Both the position numbers and the translations under genes were made by a program. From the NCBI GenBank assembly GCA_011109175.1, contig RDEW01000018.1, positions 140,895 to 204,894 on the forward strand: a DNA stretch of 64,000 nt, written 5' to 3'. This document shows positions 1 to 11,775 of this stretch, piece by piece. The number at the start of each line of letters is the position of its first letter. Within the stretch, counting starts at the first letter, position 1. The notes beneath the pieces are model-generated. The model saw only the letters and a program-made list of their open reading frames with translations, ran no database searches and was not told the origin of the DNA. This DNA is from Dicyema japonicum. Taxonomy: Eukaryota; Dicyemida; Rhombozoa; Dicyemidae.

Positions 1-1500
1 AATAGATAATTTAATTACTCTATTAATTAAGTGATCTCGAAGGCCTCAATCAGATTTCTCATCCTTTCCTTGTGCGCCCTCTAGGATCCAAAAGCTTCTC
101 TGTGTGTGGGATGATCTGGGGAATAGAAATTGGAGAGGAGTGATGTATACCCTTTTCATAAGACTCGTCCTGGCTGTGTACTGCTGGGAGTTGCATTTCA
201 TGCACGTGGCAGCAAATCCCTTCTATTTGTCGGATAAGGTCTTCAAGTCATTAGTTTTTCTAGTTTCCCGAGATTACTAATGTTAGTGGTTGTCTGAATG
301 TCGCCTATTTTTTGTTTGTTCGTCCAGGAGATTGATTCCCCATGACGCAAAAGCATAGCTGACAGATGGCTCAATGAATTGTTTGTACAATAATTTTGAT
401 GTTGAAAAAGGGGTCTTAATGCCATCAAAAATAGATTTGATTATCCATAGCTTTCTTGAGCAGCTTCCAGCGATACCGTCGACATGAGAGGAAAAGGACA
501 TGTATGTGTCGAAGGTGATCCCCAAGATTTTCAATTTCTTCGTGCAAAGTATTTTTTTCTGGTTGATAAATATATCCATGGTCATTTGTCCATGTTGTTC
601 ATCTGACGTAAATAAGGAAGAAGATGATTTTTCTGTAGATATATCAAGCCAGTTATAATTTAGACAAATTTGAATCTTGTGAAGGTATTCTTGTAGTCTT
701 TCTGATGCCTTTAGGAGATCTTGATCGCGGGATCCGACTAATAGGTAATTAACATATGATAGGAGGACATATATAAGTTAAATAAGGCAAGTGATAAATG
801 AAAACCTATGGACACCATTTGTTAGTTATCTCGAAACTGATTTGATCCCATCTATGTCTTTCTTCCACCCAGGTTCTTCTTCCATTGTGAAGTTAGCAAG
901 CCAGAGTTTTATATTGTGGTTGACGAAGAAGCCAAAAATTGTCGGGTTAAGATTTTCCTGAGACAGAGTCGAAGACCTTCTGTAAATCGACAGAGCAAAC
1001 AACGGTTTTGAGGTGGCGAGGATTTTTGTTGAAGCCTTCAAGGATAAGTTTATCCAAATAATTTTGATAAGATGCATAGTAAAGAGATTGGTTGAAATGA
1101 TTCAGGATTGTCCTTAGGCTCCCCAGCTTAAAAAATTGGGCGCATATATTACAGTTTCCAGATATTTGGAATGGCATTCATGTTTAAAAAATAGTTTAAA
1201 TCACCGTAATTGCATCAATCGCAATGGGTCCGAGATGTTCTGCTCTTTTATGAAAGACCGTAGTTCAAGTATTTTGCTTTTGATTCCATTGATTTTTATC
1301 TGCAAAAATTGAGAGTGGGGACCTGGATTAAGTTCAATGTTACCTGCGAGAATTATTAGAAACCCATAAGAAGTGGAAGAAGCCGTCGTCCGAAGAGTCC
1401 TTCTTCGGATGAAGAGTAGCTAATAGTCTTTTTTCGCGGTCCATTACGTGCACCCTAAACGCCTCCAGAACTTTCATAACTGGTAGACCACATGAAGCCA
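1..1500 (-). mobile_element. LINE A copy, internally deleted, with 2A-like N-terminus
   Basis: Read on the minus strand from about 1500 down to 1. An N-terminal stretch begins MASCGLPVMKVLEAFRV, followed by a hydrophobic run, a 2A-like motif NIELNPGP (1318-1344), and then the first strand of an APE-type endonuclease (QIKINGIKSKILELRSF). The frame then jumps to the RT palm (DLQKVFDSVSGK near 950), so most of the endonuclease and RT N-terminus is deleted. The RT C-terminus follows (LKILGITFDTYMSFSSHV), then the tail LLYKQFIEPSVSYAFASWGIN. The 3' end AAGTGATCTCG near 33-43 matches the second copy at 21960. Several frames are broken, so it is not active. Confidence 0.85.
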
Positions 1501-1767
1501 CGTTTTACGTAATATGTCCATTTGTGTGCCCACATCAGGGTAGATTAAACCGTTTTTAATGATTGTAATAGCTAACCTACAGTAAAGAATAAATTAAATA
1601 AGAGGGTATAACGGTATTCTACTGCAATGAAACGTAAAGATAATTAAATTGTATATTAAATTAATAATAAAAAATTCAATATTTTAAACATTTTAAGAAA
1701 TAAGCATTCTTGTTGCATTTGTGGCATTTATCTTGTGGCAATTATTCTCATAATTTAGATAAATATA

Positions 1768-3665
1768 ATGTTTTTTCAAACACAATTTTGGTATCGGTTT
1801 ATCAAATGCCCAAAATTGATTCATTTATATAATGTCCCCGACAGTGAGAATTATAATATGAATAAAATAGAAGAAATGTCATCGATTGGAATAAATATAG
1901 TTGATATTACTTTGTAATTTAGTCTTGTTTCGTCTTTAATCTTGTAATTTATTTGTTTGTCCTTATTTTATTATTTGGATATGATAAACTCATATTTTTC
2001 TACATTCTAATTCTAACTTTATTCGCTAGAATTTTATTTAACGTAGTAAATTGTTGGTAAGAAAGGATTAAACTTTAGTGGTCGGTCGATTTTTTAATTC
2101 AGTTTATATGACATTTTTTGAAGATTACATAAATGTGATATATAATAATTATGATAAGGTCTTATTGTGTTTAATTTTAGGATATTTTAAAAAAGTATGA
2201 TTATGATTTCAAGTATTGGCCTGTCGATTTTCAAACTAAATGTGAGGATTTGTCAATTCTTGCGGAATTGAGTTCCGATTGGTCCCTAAATAAATTTTTA
2301 AATCTAAAATATTTATTTATTTGGATTATAATGAGACTGGTTGGACGTCCACTTGTATATCCAGGTTCCATGGAAATAACTAAACATTACTTTGAACCCA
2401 TTCTTAATGATGGTCGCTCTTCACTCATAGAAAAGGTAACATCTTTATATTTTATTAACCTAATAATTTTTCTTTTAGTATAATGGTCAAAGAGCAAAAA
2501 TACGCACATTGACGGGAGCTGAGATCGACACAATGTTTTTGGATCGAAGAGACTGCCGTGCTGGACAATATTTAATAATCTGCAGTGAGGGAAATTGTTC
2601 ATTTTATGAATGTGGATGCAGTCAAACTTTAATTTCCCTTGGTTACTCAATTCTTGGTTGGAACCATCCAGGATTTGGCGGGAGCTCAGTTTTGATGTCT
2701 AATAAGAGTTTAGAGATTACCATTTATGCACGAAGAAAAGAATGCAGTGTTTTCAGTAATTTCATATGCCATTGAAAATCTGGGATTTTCTCAAAACAAA
2801 ATAATCCTTTATGGTTGGTCCATTGGTGGATATTCCTGTACTTTTGGTGCCTATCTTTTTCCAAAAGTTGACTCTGTGGTTAGAATAATGTTTTTTATTT
2901 TCGTTGATTTGTGATGGGACTTTTCACTCTATAATTCCTGTTGCTAAAAACTCATTAGCAGATATTTTTCGTTAGCTGGTTTTATTAACTTTTAGATACA
3001 TTAGTTGAATGTGTAATGACTGAACATTTCAATTTAAATCTTTCAGAATTGCTTACTAGGTCATCACAATGTATATATTCGTAGATTCGATGGTCCTTTG
3101 CTTATTTTGAGGAGAACCAATGATGAAATTGTTTCCCTCGTGTATGAATTTATTTAATTTTAAGTACAAATGACGTTTCTTCCAATTGTGGAAATTGTCT
3201 TGCTTTGGATGTTTTAAAAAATCGGTTATTTTAATTTATTACTTTAGTTTTCCTGTTTTGTTCACAGATTGGGTATTAGAAGAGTGTGAAAAATGTCTCA
3301 AAGTTCCAGCCGAAGCACGTGGTTAGATGAATTATTTAAAAATCAGTACAACGATATTACTCGTATAATGTGGATGAAAATGAATGTAAGAATATGTTTG
3401 ATAGTTATTTTGGATCTTCTAATCTTTGCAAGTCTGAATTATTTGGTTCTTATATATTTTTAGTTTTAGGAGAAAATATGAGTAAAGTGGAAAAGCTGAA
3501 ATATGCATTATTTTTGGTATTCTTTGTTTTATATTTTAGCTTGATAAAACATTATGTGATGTTGTTGAAAGGCATTCTGTTCCTCTTCCACTTGAATTTT
3601 TCGAAAGACCTTGGCGGCCATGCGACTCTGAGTGCTTTGCAGGGTGTCATTATCACTATGCATAA
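1768..3665 (+). CDS. ABHD16A: ABHD16A-like phosphatidylserine lipase, 14 exons with micro-introns
   Basis: Serine hydrolase of the ABHD16 family. The animal enzyme sits in the ER membrane and cleaves phosphatidylserine to lyso-phosphatidylserine. Exons: 1768-1899, 1923-2052, 2079-2158, 2181-2435, 2479-2688, 2714-2878, 2904-2970, 2996-3059, 3085-3141, 3165-3224, 3248-3321, 3347-3445, 3470-3516, 3540-3665. They sum to 1566 nt, or 521 residues plus TAA; the human protein is about 558. Hydrophobic segments lie around residues 47-85. The family block YDYDFKYWPVDF is in exon 4 and EIDTMFLDRRDCRAGQ in exon 5. The oxyanion turn is GWNHPGFGG. The nucleophile is S305 in GWSIGG, the acid D381 in RRTNDEI and the histidine H492 in ERHSVPLP. 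Introns are 22-43 nt, GT-AG except 2879-2903, which ends in CG. The start follows the conserved N-terminal WYRFIKCPKLIHLYN. No disabling change seen. Confidence 0.93.
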
Positions 3666-3720
3666 TCTATTTCACTAAATTTCAATTGTTTTGTCATTTT
3701 TATTTTATTTCACTATTTTA

Positions 3721-4000
3721 ATAATAATAATAACTCCAGAGAACACGGTTACACAAACTAACTAATCACGTGATCCCAGCACGCTCTAGCAGGGACCTCA
3801 TCTTGGCCCGATGCTCCTCCCTCGTCTTCACATAAGCACGTATCGGTCGAGTGAGTGGACCTTCGCAGTCACGACGGCGCGTTCTGTGGTTCATTTTTAT
3901 CATAGCTTCAAGAGGCATTGGTGGCTGGAGTTCTCCAGAAATCCAGCGTTCCGTGATTTTGGAGGCTCTTCTCCGGCTAGCCGCGATCTTCAAGACATTC
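3721..4000 (-). mobile_element. LINE A 3'-end fragment
   Basis: The minus-strand frame 3766-3993 ends in ERAGIT and a stop, like the C-termini of the copies at 21300 (SGIT) and 21967 (FEIT). It is followed by a 3' UTR and a tail of TTATT repeats (AATAATAATAATAA at 3720-3733 on the plus strand). It is 5'-truncated, as expected for target-primed insertion, and carries only the last ~75 codons. Confidence 0.75.
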
Positions 4001-4147
4001 GTCCAAGAGATGAGTGGACCCCATATACCACATGCATAAGAGATGCATGGTTTAATGAATTTTAAAGTATTTTGATTAAATTATTTAATTTCTGATAATT
4101 TAAGAATGTTTAGATCATTTTTAATAAATAAATGAATACTTTTGCAA

Positions 4148-4320
4148 TACATAATAATAATAATAGCCTTTTCACGAAAGCCATAATATCTATCTCAGCA
4201 TAGGCAGGACACACACTTTATTTAAGTTAAGAACAGTTAATTTTAACTAATCGCAGAACCAAGGAATGATCTTTACTTCTTTTTTCTTTTTCTTGTGTGT
4301 GGGTCCTTTCTAGACAATCC
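4148..4320 (-). repeat. LINE 3' UTR fragment, also present at 53635-53770
   Basis: On the minus strand this ends ATTATGGCTTTCGTGAAAAG followed by a TATTATTATT tail, like the 3' ends of LINE B at 22655 and 6836. The stretch CTTTATTTAAGTTAAGAACAG...AGAACCAAGGAATG recurs with few changes at 53650-53720 in the same orientation. Non-coding. Confidence 0.6.
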
Positions 4321-4430
4321 ATGGATTATGGCCCTTGTAGGTTTCTACAAGCCAACGGCACAGAGTTCAAGAACTGTCATATCAGAAAATTTTGTGAGGA
4401 TTACAGAATTACTCAAATCCACGGAAGACC
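4321..4430 (+). pseudogene. DDE integrase core fragment
   Basis: The frame reads QANGTEFKNCHIRKFCEDYRI then TQIHGRP. This is the second-Asp block of retroviral-type integrases (SDNGTEFKN...FCEEYGIKQIHGRP in Gypsy and KRBA2/SCAND3-like proteins). The usual SDNG is QANG here, so the second catalytic aspartate is lost. Only ~35 codons remain before the sequence changes into LINE G. Confidence 0.7.
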
Positions 4431-4700
4431 TTGGATACTGAAAAAGGCGGATAGACGAAAAATTGATGCTTTTGAACTGTGGTGGTGGAGGTGGTTACTA
4501 AGAATCCCTTGGATTTCCAAGTAACAAACACCGATGTACTCAAACGGGTGGAGACGGATATCGTCACATTATTCAATATTATCATCATATTCGCCATAGA
4601 AAGGTCAAAAAAGTAGGGAATTTGTTGATGTTTTAGGTCTTTGTTAGAATGCATCGGAATCACGTAATTAGTTTTGTTTTTAGTGGTCTTGGGTTAAATA
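4431..4700 (+). mobile_element. LINE G fragment (RT C-terminal domain)
   Basis: The frame ILKKADRRKIDAFELWWWRW then LLRIPW, followed in another frame by VTNTDVLKRVETDI, matches the FEMWCYRRMLRISW...TNEEVLRRV region after the RT of many invertebrate LINEs. The same VLKRVETDIS stretch occurs on the minus strand at 38150-38185, so this family has at least two copies in the window. Confidence 0.65.
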
Positions 4701-4772
4701 AATAAAAATATTCAAAAAAAATTTCATTAATACATTAAAGCATTATTTCGTGAAGCATGTATTGCAAAAGTA

Positions 4773-5150
4773 CCATTAAATGCATTAATAATTTAAATTT
4801 ACGTTTTATTAGACCTTTCTTTTTTAGAAAAAAAGCTACCGAACTGCCATTTCTCTCGATCTATTTTATTCCTTGTTCAGATTAATAACTGTCCTCAACA
4901 TTCTTAGTCATCAGTTAACAAATTATTACATATCGGAACATTAATCGATAACGCCTCCATATAATATTTGCACGATAGAGATCAGGCGTTAGATAATTGT
5001 CGTTTATGTTTGGTAAGATATAAGTAAAAGGAAAAGTCCTAACGACTAAAAATAAAAACTCGTCGAGAAAGAAAAACCCACAGAATAGTCTAATTCCCAA
5101 AAAGGCATTGATATACCAATTAGTGAACTGTATCAAGATGATCTAAGCAG
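4773..5150. other. No gene recognised
   Basis: AT-rich stretch. The minus-strand open frame 4915-5136 (73 codons, hydrophobic) has no recognisable motif and overlaps the probable start of LINE D, so I do not call it. Confidence 0.4.
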
Positions 5151-6720
5151 GTTGTTTAATCTACCATGACACAGGATTCACCTTTAATTAATCTGGAAGT
5201 TAAAAACTCGACGTTGGGACAGATTAGGTATTTCAACATTTTATCCAACTCAGAGACTGCCACTAAGGCACGAATAACACTAAGTAAATAATACATATTC
5301 TTCATAAAGGACATGGATACTTGTATCAATGACTTGGTTTGAACATTCTATTCGGTATTGATAGACATGCTTTTCCTACGTTCACCTATATCCGTCCATT
5401 GTTGTTATAAAAGGAATTCTTTTTTTTGGGTCTCAGATGATGAATGAGATCTTTACCTAACAGAAAACGACCTGGTTTTTTTCCAACGCTTCATGAAGGA
5501 CGGGTTGGAAAATTAACTTTGAAATCAAAAAGTGGAAGTCACGTTACCTACTTCCGATGACAAAAATTTGGGTACATTGCGAATTTTTGCAAGTAGCAAA
5601 GATAGATGTTTAATTTGTGGTGGACAGCACAATATTAGCTTTTGCTTGTTTAAGGATTGTGAAAAAATGTAATAACTGCGGGGCAGTTGATCATTTGGTT
5701 AATTATGGTGGTTGCTCTTCAGCAAAGGCTGTTTTTGAATAAAGAAACGCAGAAGACGTGGCAAAGAACGTATTTCGACCTATTATGGACAATCACTTTT
5801 TTTCCTTTCTGAGGTGGCAAACTAGTTTTTTCCTAATTTCCCCAGTTATCATGGAATACGCAGACGTATCGATCGCTCTTCACCTTCAGCTACTATTATC
5901 TGTTAATCTGTGGACGGTTAGTTAGTTTGGAGTCTTTGTAGGTTACGACACGAAGAAACTAAAATGGCCCCACTTTCGAATGTTCATTGCCAAATATTTA
6001 ATGTTGTGGCATAGTGAGTCTAAAATTCCACTAGAAATTTTCCAAACGAGTAAACAAATAACAGATCTAATTTTAAAACTTCGTCATAAAAATATACTCA
6101 TGTTGTCTCTATTTTTGGTACAAGAAGATTGTGACGAAAAGAAATAATCTAAGGACTAAAAAGGATCCACAGGACTGCTTAGCCCTGTCTTACAAAATCA
6201 GTGACCTGTAAAAGCAGTTGTTGCAGTGCATTAGAGAGTGGAATGAAAGCAAGTAGAACTATCAACTATGAGTTATATCAGAGTGTGAGGACCTTAGTAT
6301 CAATTGCAAACAAGATTATGGTCAGAGATCCAATGACTCCTGTTATGCTGAAGAAGAACTATCTATAGTTTTTGAGGCACAACTTAAATACGATAATATT
6401 ATCGCTGAGAAACCTTGTTATGAACTAGTGACGGTAAAAACGACATTTATAGAAATTTCTCTAACAGAAATGAAAATTACCACAAAAGCTATCAAGAATA
6501 AAGCATCAAGCAATGATTGCATCAAAACCAAAATGTTCAAAGAAGATCTAGTAAGATTTTCAATGCAAGTCTGATCATGGAAGAGAACGATTTTACGGAT
6601 GTTGACGAAGACAGGAAACTCGAATGAAAAAAAACGAAATCCTTGACTCATACATCATAGCGCGAAATGAATCATAAGAAGCATCTGAAGTCGCAGGAAG
6701 AGAGTCCAAGCTATGGCAAG
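5150..6720 (+). mobile_element. LINE D, jockey-like remnant with gag zinc knuckles
   Basis: Around 5600-5740, in broken frames, RCLICGGQHNISFC and NNCGAVDHLVNYGGC form a CCHC zinc-knuckle pair like that of jockey ORF1, close to the pair RCLVCSGPHRRSQC / CVNCGSSSHFANYGGC at 30870-31000 minus. Around 6330-6600 the frame KYDNIIAEKPC...TEMKITTKAIKNKASSNDCI resembles the start of a LINE RT (ExxxxIKxLKxxKAxGxDxI). Endonuclease and most of the RT are gone. Confidence 0.6.
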
Positions 6721-6835
6721 ACTTGTGTTACAAGAAACCTAAAAAATTAACCTTTTTAGTTTCCTTTTTGTAATAAAGTTCGTTAAACTAATAATGTTTC
6801 ACTAAATAAAGATTTCATATGATAGTTTTTAATAT

Positions 6836-9816
6836 TATTATTGTTAAAATCACTTTCACAGAACCAAAGAACGTTATGCTACGCGTTTCGAGATTTGCTT
6901 CACTAGGCGTCTCCATCTCCCTCTGCTTTGCGCATCTATCCGTAGATCTTCTAGGTCTTCTGCAGATTTAAGTTTTCTTCCAATTCCATTACGATCCTTG
7001 TTCAGAGCCACGGGTAGACTGACTCTGGGTCTTCCTCTTAACGATGGTTTGTTCTCATTGTTAAGGTAATTGTCCATTATTATATTTGTAAAGGCGTTTA
7101 TGTTCATTCTAAACACGTGCCCAAACAGTCTTTACCTTGATTCAATAATGTCGATTGGCCTCGATTGTGCCACAGAGTATAATTTCTTATTTGAAATCCT
7201 CCTGATGCCAACCTAGGCCCATTAAATTGCATAATTGTTTTCGAAGAAATATATTTATTTTCTTGAGCTCTAGCTCTGTGACCCCCATATACTCGAGTTG
7301 TACATAAGCACAAGGCGTTATAAATGAGTTGTATAGTCTTATTCTTAGATTTGTTTTTATTAGTTTTCGTTGACTTCATATCTTCTGTATTTTCTTATCA
7401 TGGCAGTGGCTAGAACTCTTCTATACATCATGTCCTCACTATCACCAAGTAAGAATCCCAATTTCCTTTTTTCATCCAATTTTCATCAATATATTTTGAT
7501 TCACTTGTGATTCTTATGTGTTCAGTTTTTTCCTGATTAACTCGTAGAGACCAAATCTTAAATTTTCCAGGGGTTTTCTTTAAAGCAAGTCCAAGTTCCA
7601 GATCATTTTCTGACACAAAATCTATGTCATCGCATATATAATCTCCATCGGCATGCATCCTTCACATTTTGTTATAAGAGCTCTCAATGCCGCTTCTAGG
7701 TATACGACGAATAGAACCGAAGATAGAGAGTCTCCCTGAGGTATTCCAACTATTGTCCCGAAAGTCTTCGATGTTGTGTTCCCAACTCGTACGGTTAATT
7801 CAGTGTTAGATAATAGGAAACGGAGACAAGTCTTGTGTTATCCTCATCAAGAAACTTTCAGCAACGTCCAACAATGTTTTTCTGTTGACAATGTCAAGCG
7901 CACTGGACATATCCACTCTCAAAATCTTAAAATCATTCATGTATCGTTGACACATGGCACATATCCACCTATGGGACCAAACAGCATCTGCGGTCGAGCG
8001 TCCCTTTCTGAAGCCACTCTGTCCCGGCGACAAAAATTCATAAACATCAGAAGACATCCGACTAAGGGTTATCAGAAATAGTATCTTCCTCAATGTTCCC
8101 AGTAATATCACAGGTCTTAGATTTTTTATCGGTCCCTTGCTCTTTCCTGGTTTATGCAGAGGAATCAAAATTCCATCACCAAGTTTCGAAGGGGAATGCG
8201 TTATAAATAACTTATTTAAAATCTTTGTAATGATGGTTGTCAGTTCGCCTGGTGCATACTTATCATTTCTCCATGTATGTTGTCTGGTCCCGCTGCCCTG
8301 TTGTTGTTTAATTTAATGATTGCCAGATTAGTTTCCTCTGTAGATATCGGTAGATTCAGGCTTCTTGGTGATTTCTCAAATAGCTCTGAGGTTTCATTTT
8401 CATTCAAAGTCCTAAAAATGTTGGGCAAATATCTCAGTTTTTTCTTTATTATCCAATACATTTCATCCTTGACTGTCGTGATTATAAATATTCGTAGGTT
8501 GAACTCCCGTCTGCAAAAGGCTAACTACTCAAAACATTTGCGTTTCGTATCCCAACTTCTCAATTTCACTGACACGTTCGTAAATTTGTTTAACATAAGT
8601 TTCCTTCTTCCTCCTTCTAATCTCCTTGACAATACGATTTCTTTCTCTTCTTAACTCGTTGTAAGTATCATTATTTGTAAACGATTCCATTCTCAGCCGC
8701 AATTTGTTTGTTTAATTGATAATGATCTAATTTTGTGATCGAATACCCATTTAAATCCTGCCGGCCTTTTTTCTCCAAGCCCGTCGAAACTTGCCTTCTT
8801 TATTCCATCAACAGTAGCATTCCAGATCATCTCTGGGGATTTTCCATATTTATGTTCACAATCTCCTTTTAATTGCCATACAATAATCTTCACGCGTCTT
8901 CTCACATAAGCATAATTTTTCCACAATAAAACGATCCAGATAAGCTCTCTTCTTTCTAGCTCTGTCTATTCCGAAATATCTTTTCATTCTAAAACGTGCA
9001 ACCAGCAGTTTATGATCACTATGAGTGATGGTGCCTTCATAGCTGCGGGAGTCTGTTAGTAAAGCACGAAGAGATCTTTTACACATAACATAATCAATCT
9101 GGTTGTATATCCGGACATAGTCACCATTTCCATCCTTTCTGAGTCCAGTCCACGTAGTCTTATGCCTCGCATTGTGGTCGAATGCAGAATTACAAATGAA
9201 GTTGTCAAACATGTTACAAAATTGCACGAGCGATTCTCCTGACATATTCCTCCTCCCCCTGGCATGTCTACCCATACAGGGTTCTCTCCATGGACAGTGT
9301 CCCACTTTAGCATTCCAATCATCACACAAAAAGGTCATAAACGAGCCTTTGAGATCAGAGATGGTATCCGTTAGTGACATATAAAACAGATCAAGTTCAT
9401 CGGGATTTGTAGAAACCCTCGTCATCGTGAGAGTGTATACATTAATTATGATAAAGGAATTATCAGTCCTCCCACTCTTAATCTGAAGTACTGCTATTCT
9501 GTCATTCACCCTCCACACTCTGTAAATTCTCCCATCAAGACAGTGATGTATAGCAAAGCCAAGTCCGTAGTGGTTGCATTCGGAGTCTAGTAGTATAAGT
9601 CTATACTCTGTAATTCTCCTCAACTTCATCCTTCACTTTAGTCTCCTGTATACTGCATACAGTGACTTTATATGATGTTAAGTCACTTATTAAATTCCTC
9701 CCTTTATGTTTTTCTTTCAATCCTCGGACGTTGAATGACGCCAGTGTGCAGAGATCATTCGACATGTGTGAAATAGACATAATAATTCAAGAACCACGTC
9801 ACCAGTTCAACCAATG
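6836..9816 (-). mobile_element. LINE B copy, nearly full length, broken frames
   Basis: Minus strand, 5' end near 9816 at GGTTGAACTGGTGACGTGG. The ORF starts near 9780 with MS and gives an APE-type endonuclease (8856-9629 open; HYGLGFAIH, DWNAKVG, MGRHARGRRN, YNQIDYV, SDHKLLVARF). RT follows in broken frames: NNRAAGPDNIHGEMI (8240-8461), LRPVILLGTLRKIL and QSGFRKGRSTADAVW (7806-8168). The C-terminus carries GRPRVSLPVALNKD (6874-7116). The 3' end has a degenerate TAA tail near 6836. At least five frame breaks. Confidence 0.85.
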
Positions 9817-10046
9817 AGGGTATTTGAGGACATAAAAGAGATGACTTTGGAGGTTTTTTAAGATGATATTTTAAATTTAAGTAGTACTTTACCAAACTAC
9901 CTCACATTTAGATTACCTTCCTGGTCAAGATTTTATCATACTTCACCAAAACTCAAGCAAAGCCCGTTAAAACTTTTGACTAGATCTCTAATATTAATAA
10001 AAACAAAAATAATCAAAAAATGATAAACCAAATAATCAAAGGCTAA
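9817..10046. other. Intergenic, no feature seen
   Basis: AT-rich spacer between the LINE B 5' end and the transaldolase stop codon. Confidence 0.5.
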
Positions 10047-11198
10047 TTAAGATTGGTTAATATTTTTAAGCAATTCTCTCAACTTACCCGTATCATTAAC
10101 AAAACTTCTAATTCCATCTCCCAATTTTTCGTGAGCCATTTCGTCTTTGTTCAGTTTATATCGAAATTCAGATTCATTGACAAAAATTTGTTCCTCAGAA
10201 GATATTTTAGCTTAATTAATAATGAATTGAAAACCAATTTCCTTGGTTAAAACAACATTCACAGATTCAGATGAAGCATCCAGCTTTTCCAAAAGAATAG
10301 GACTTTAAATCAGGAAAACATACTCACGAAATAGTCAAAAGATCACATCCAGCTAAAGATTTTATCTGTCCAACATTTCTAAATGAAGCCCCCATAATCA
10401 AGGTTTTGTAGTCAAATTTTTTAAAATAATTATAAATTTTTGTAACAGACTTTACACCTAATAGAAAAATAATTAGTCACCAAACCAGGATCATTTTGAC
10501 CTTCGTAATCGATTTTAGTCTTATTTTATACCAATCATAAATTCTCCCCACAAATGGCGATATCAGAGTTACATTTGCCTGGGCACAGGCCACAGCCTAT
10601 CCTAAAATATGTTTGATACTTGATAGAATGAAAAAATCAATGTTAAATTACAATGGACTTTATGTTGTGTTTCGAGAACTCTTAAATCGATTAGTCAGAA
10701 ATACTTTGCGGCTTCAATTCCTTCCCAGGTAGCAGCGATTTTTATTAAAATTCTTTCTTTGCTAATTCCAAATTCTTTGTACATTTCAATCAGCCTCAAA
10801 GCTTTTTCTATTTGAGCTTGTTTGTCAAAAGAAAGTCAAAAAATAAAATATTTTACAACCTAGCGTCCACTTCGGTAGAAACGAGTCCAGGAATCACTTC
10901 GAGTATTTTAACTCCAAAGAGAACCACTAATCTGTCCATTGCAATATTTATTTGATCCTCAACAGCTCTGTTAATTTTAAAATATTAAAACTTTGCGTTA
11001 TTTTTACCATATTCCAAAGCTTCAGAAATAATTTGAGGGTAAAGCTCAGCGGCTTTTAATATTAATGATGGATTTGTTGTAGCATCTCGTGGAGTGAATT
11101 TTTTTATTGCTAAAATAGTTTATATTTTCTTAACAGTTAAAATCTCCAGTATCAGCAACCACAGTAGAAAATTTTTTAATCTGATCAAGTGAAGTCAT
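10047..11198 (-). CDS. TALDO1: Transaldolase, 9 exons, one apparent 1-bp deletion
   Basis: Cytosolic pentose-phosphate enzyme that moves a dihydroxyacetone unit between sugar phosphates through a Schiff base. Introns on plus coordinates: 11110-11134, 10968-10991, 10834-10856, 10681-10704, 10597-10619, 10458-10485, 10303-10327, 10211-10234. Coding sequence is 956 nt; one missing base gives 319 codons, 318 residues against 337 in human. D16 (ADTGDF), E93 (STEVDAR) and the Schiff-base lysine K129 ([11 protein letters not shown]) are conserved, as are GASFRN and GCDLLTIS. The missing base falls in the T4 run at 10524-10527, just after FVGRIYDW. Intron 10834-10856 starts GTAAAA but ends CT, not AG; its phase is required for the length to close. 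The rest is undamaged, so assembly error is more likely than a pseudogene. Confidence 0.92.
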
Positions 11199-11775
11199 GA
11201 TGACGATGAGTAATTAAATCAAAATATATTTTTTTATTTTTATTTATTTGTATTCATTTTTTAGATATAATTATTATTTTAATAAATTAATTGCAAAGTT
11301 AATTTTATTAGGATTTTTCTTAAAATTATTGATTAGAAGTTGAGTTATAATAACAATTAATAACAATTGAATATCAATAAAAATATTTTAGATTAGCTTA
11401 TTTTTAATTATAGCATAAAATTTTTCCTTCAAAGCATCAATTAACATTAATAAATCAGTGCTGTCAAGGGGAAAAATAATTACGAGGAAAGTGAAGATCA
11501 CGATTCAAAATGAACCATGTGGAATAAATTTTGTCACCAGTAATTAGACAAGCGGCTTAAAAACGGGAAAGTTGTACATGAAAAGTCACTGAGAACATGT
11601 TCGGTCTCATTCCTATACGAATCTCACTTTCCACGTTTACAGTTATATCAACAAGCTAAATTTTATTGAAGAAAATAGAGTCACGGTTATATAGAAGCTG
11701 CCCTGACTGCGTGGCTATTCCCTCTCAGTTATATCAACTATGTTTAAATTAATTATCATTTTATAAAAGATTTAC
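11199..11775. other. Intergenic, no gene seen
   Basis: Very AT-rich. The string CAGTTATATCAAC occurs twice (near 11640 and 11729), about 90 bp apart, perhaps a short duplication at the LINE C 5' edge. Confidence 0.4.

Larger units (their letters stand above)
4137..4772. repeat. 16-bp perfect inverted repeat flanking a 636-bp composite
   Basis: TACTTTTGCAATACAT at 4137-4152 recurs as its exact reverse complement at 4757-4772. Between the arms lie a LINE 3' UTR fragment, an integrase fragment and a LINE G fragment. No target duplication was found outside the arms, so it may be a small DNA element or a chance product of nested insertions. Confidence 0.45.

Noticed and set aside
2689-2713. 25-nt gap in the ABHD16A frame read as a deletion or frameshift
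   Set aside because: The segment starts GT, ends AG, matches the size of the other introns and restores the conserved frame when removed.
8856-9629. 257-codon open frame as a host exonuclease gene
   Set aside because: It is an APE-type endonuclease, but the RT and LINE B C-terminus follow on the same strand and the copy has the LINE B 5' and 3' ends.
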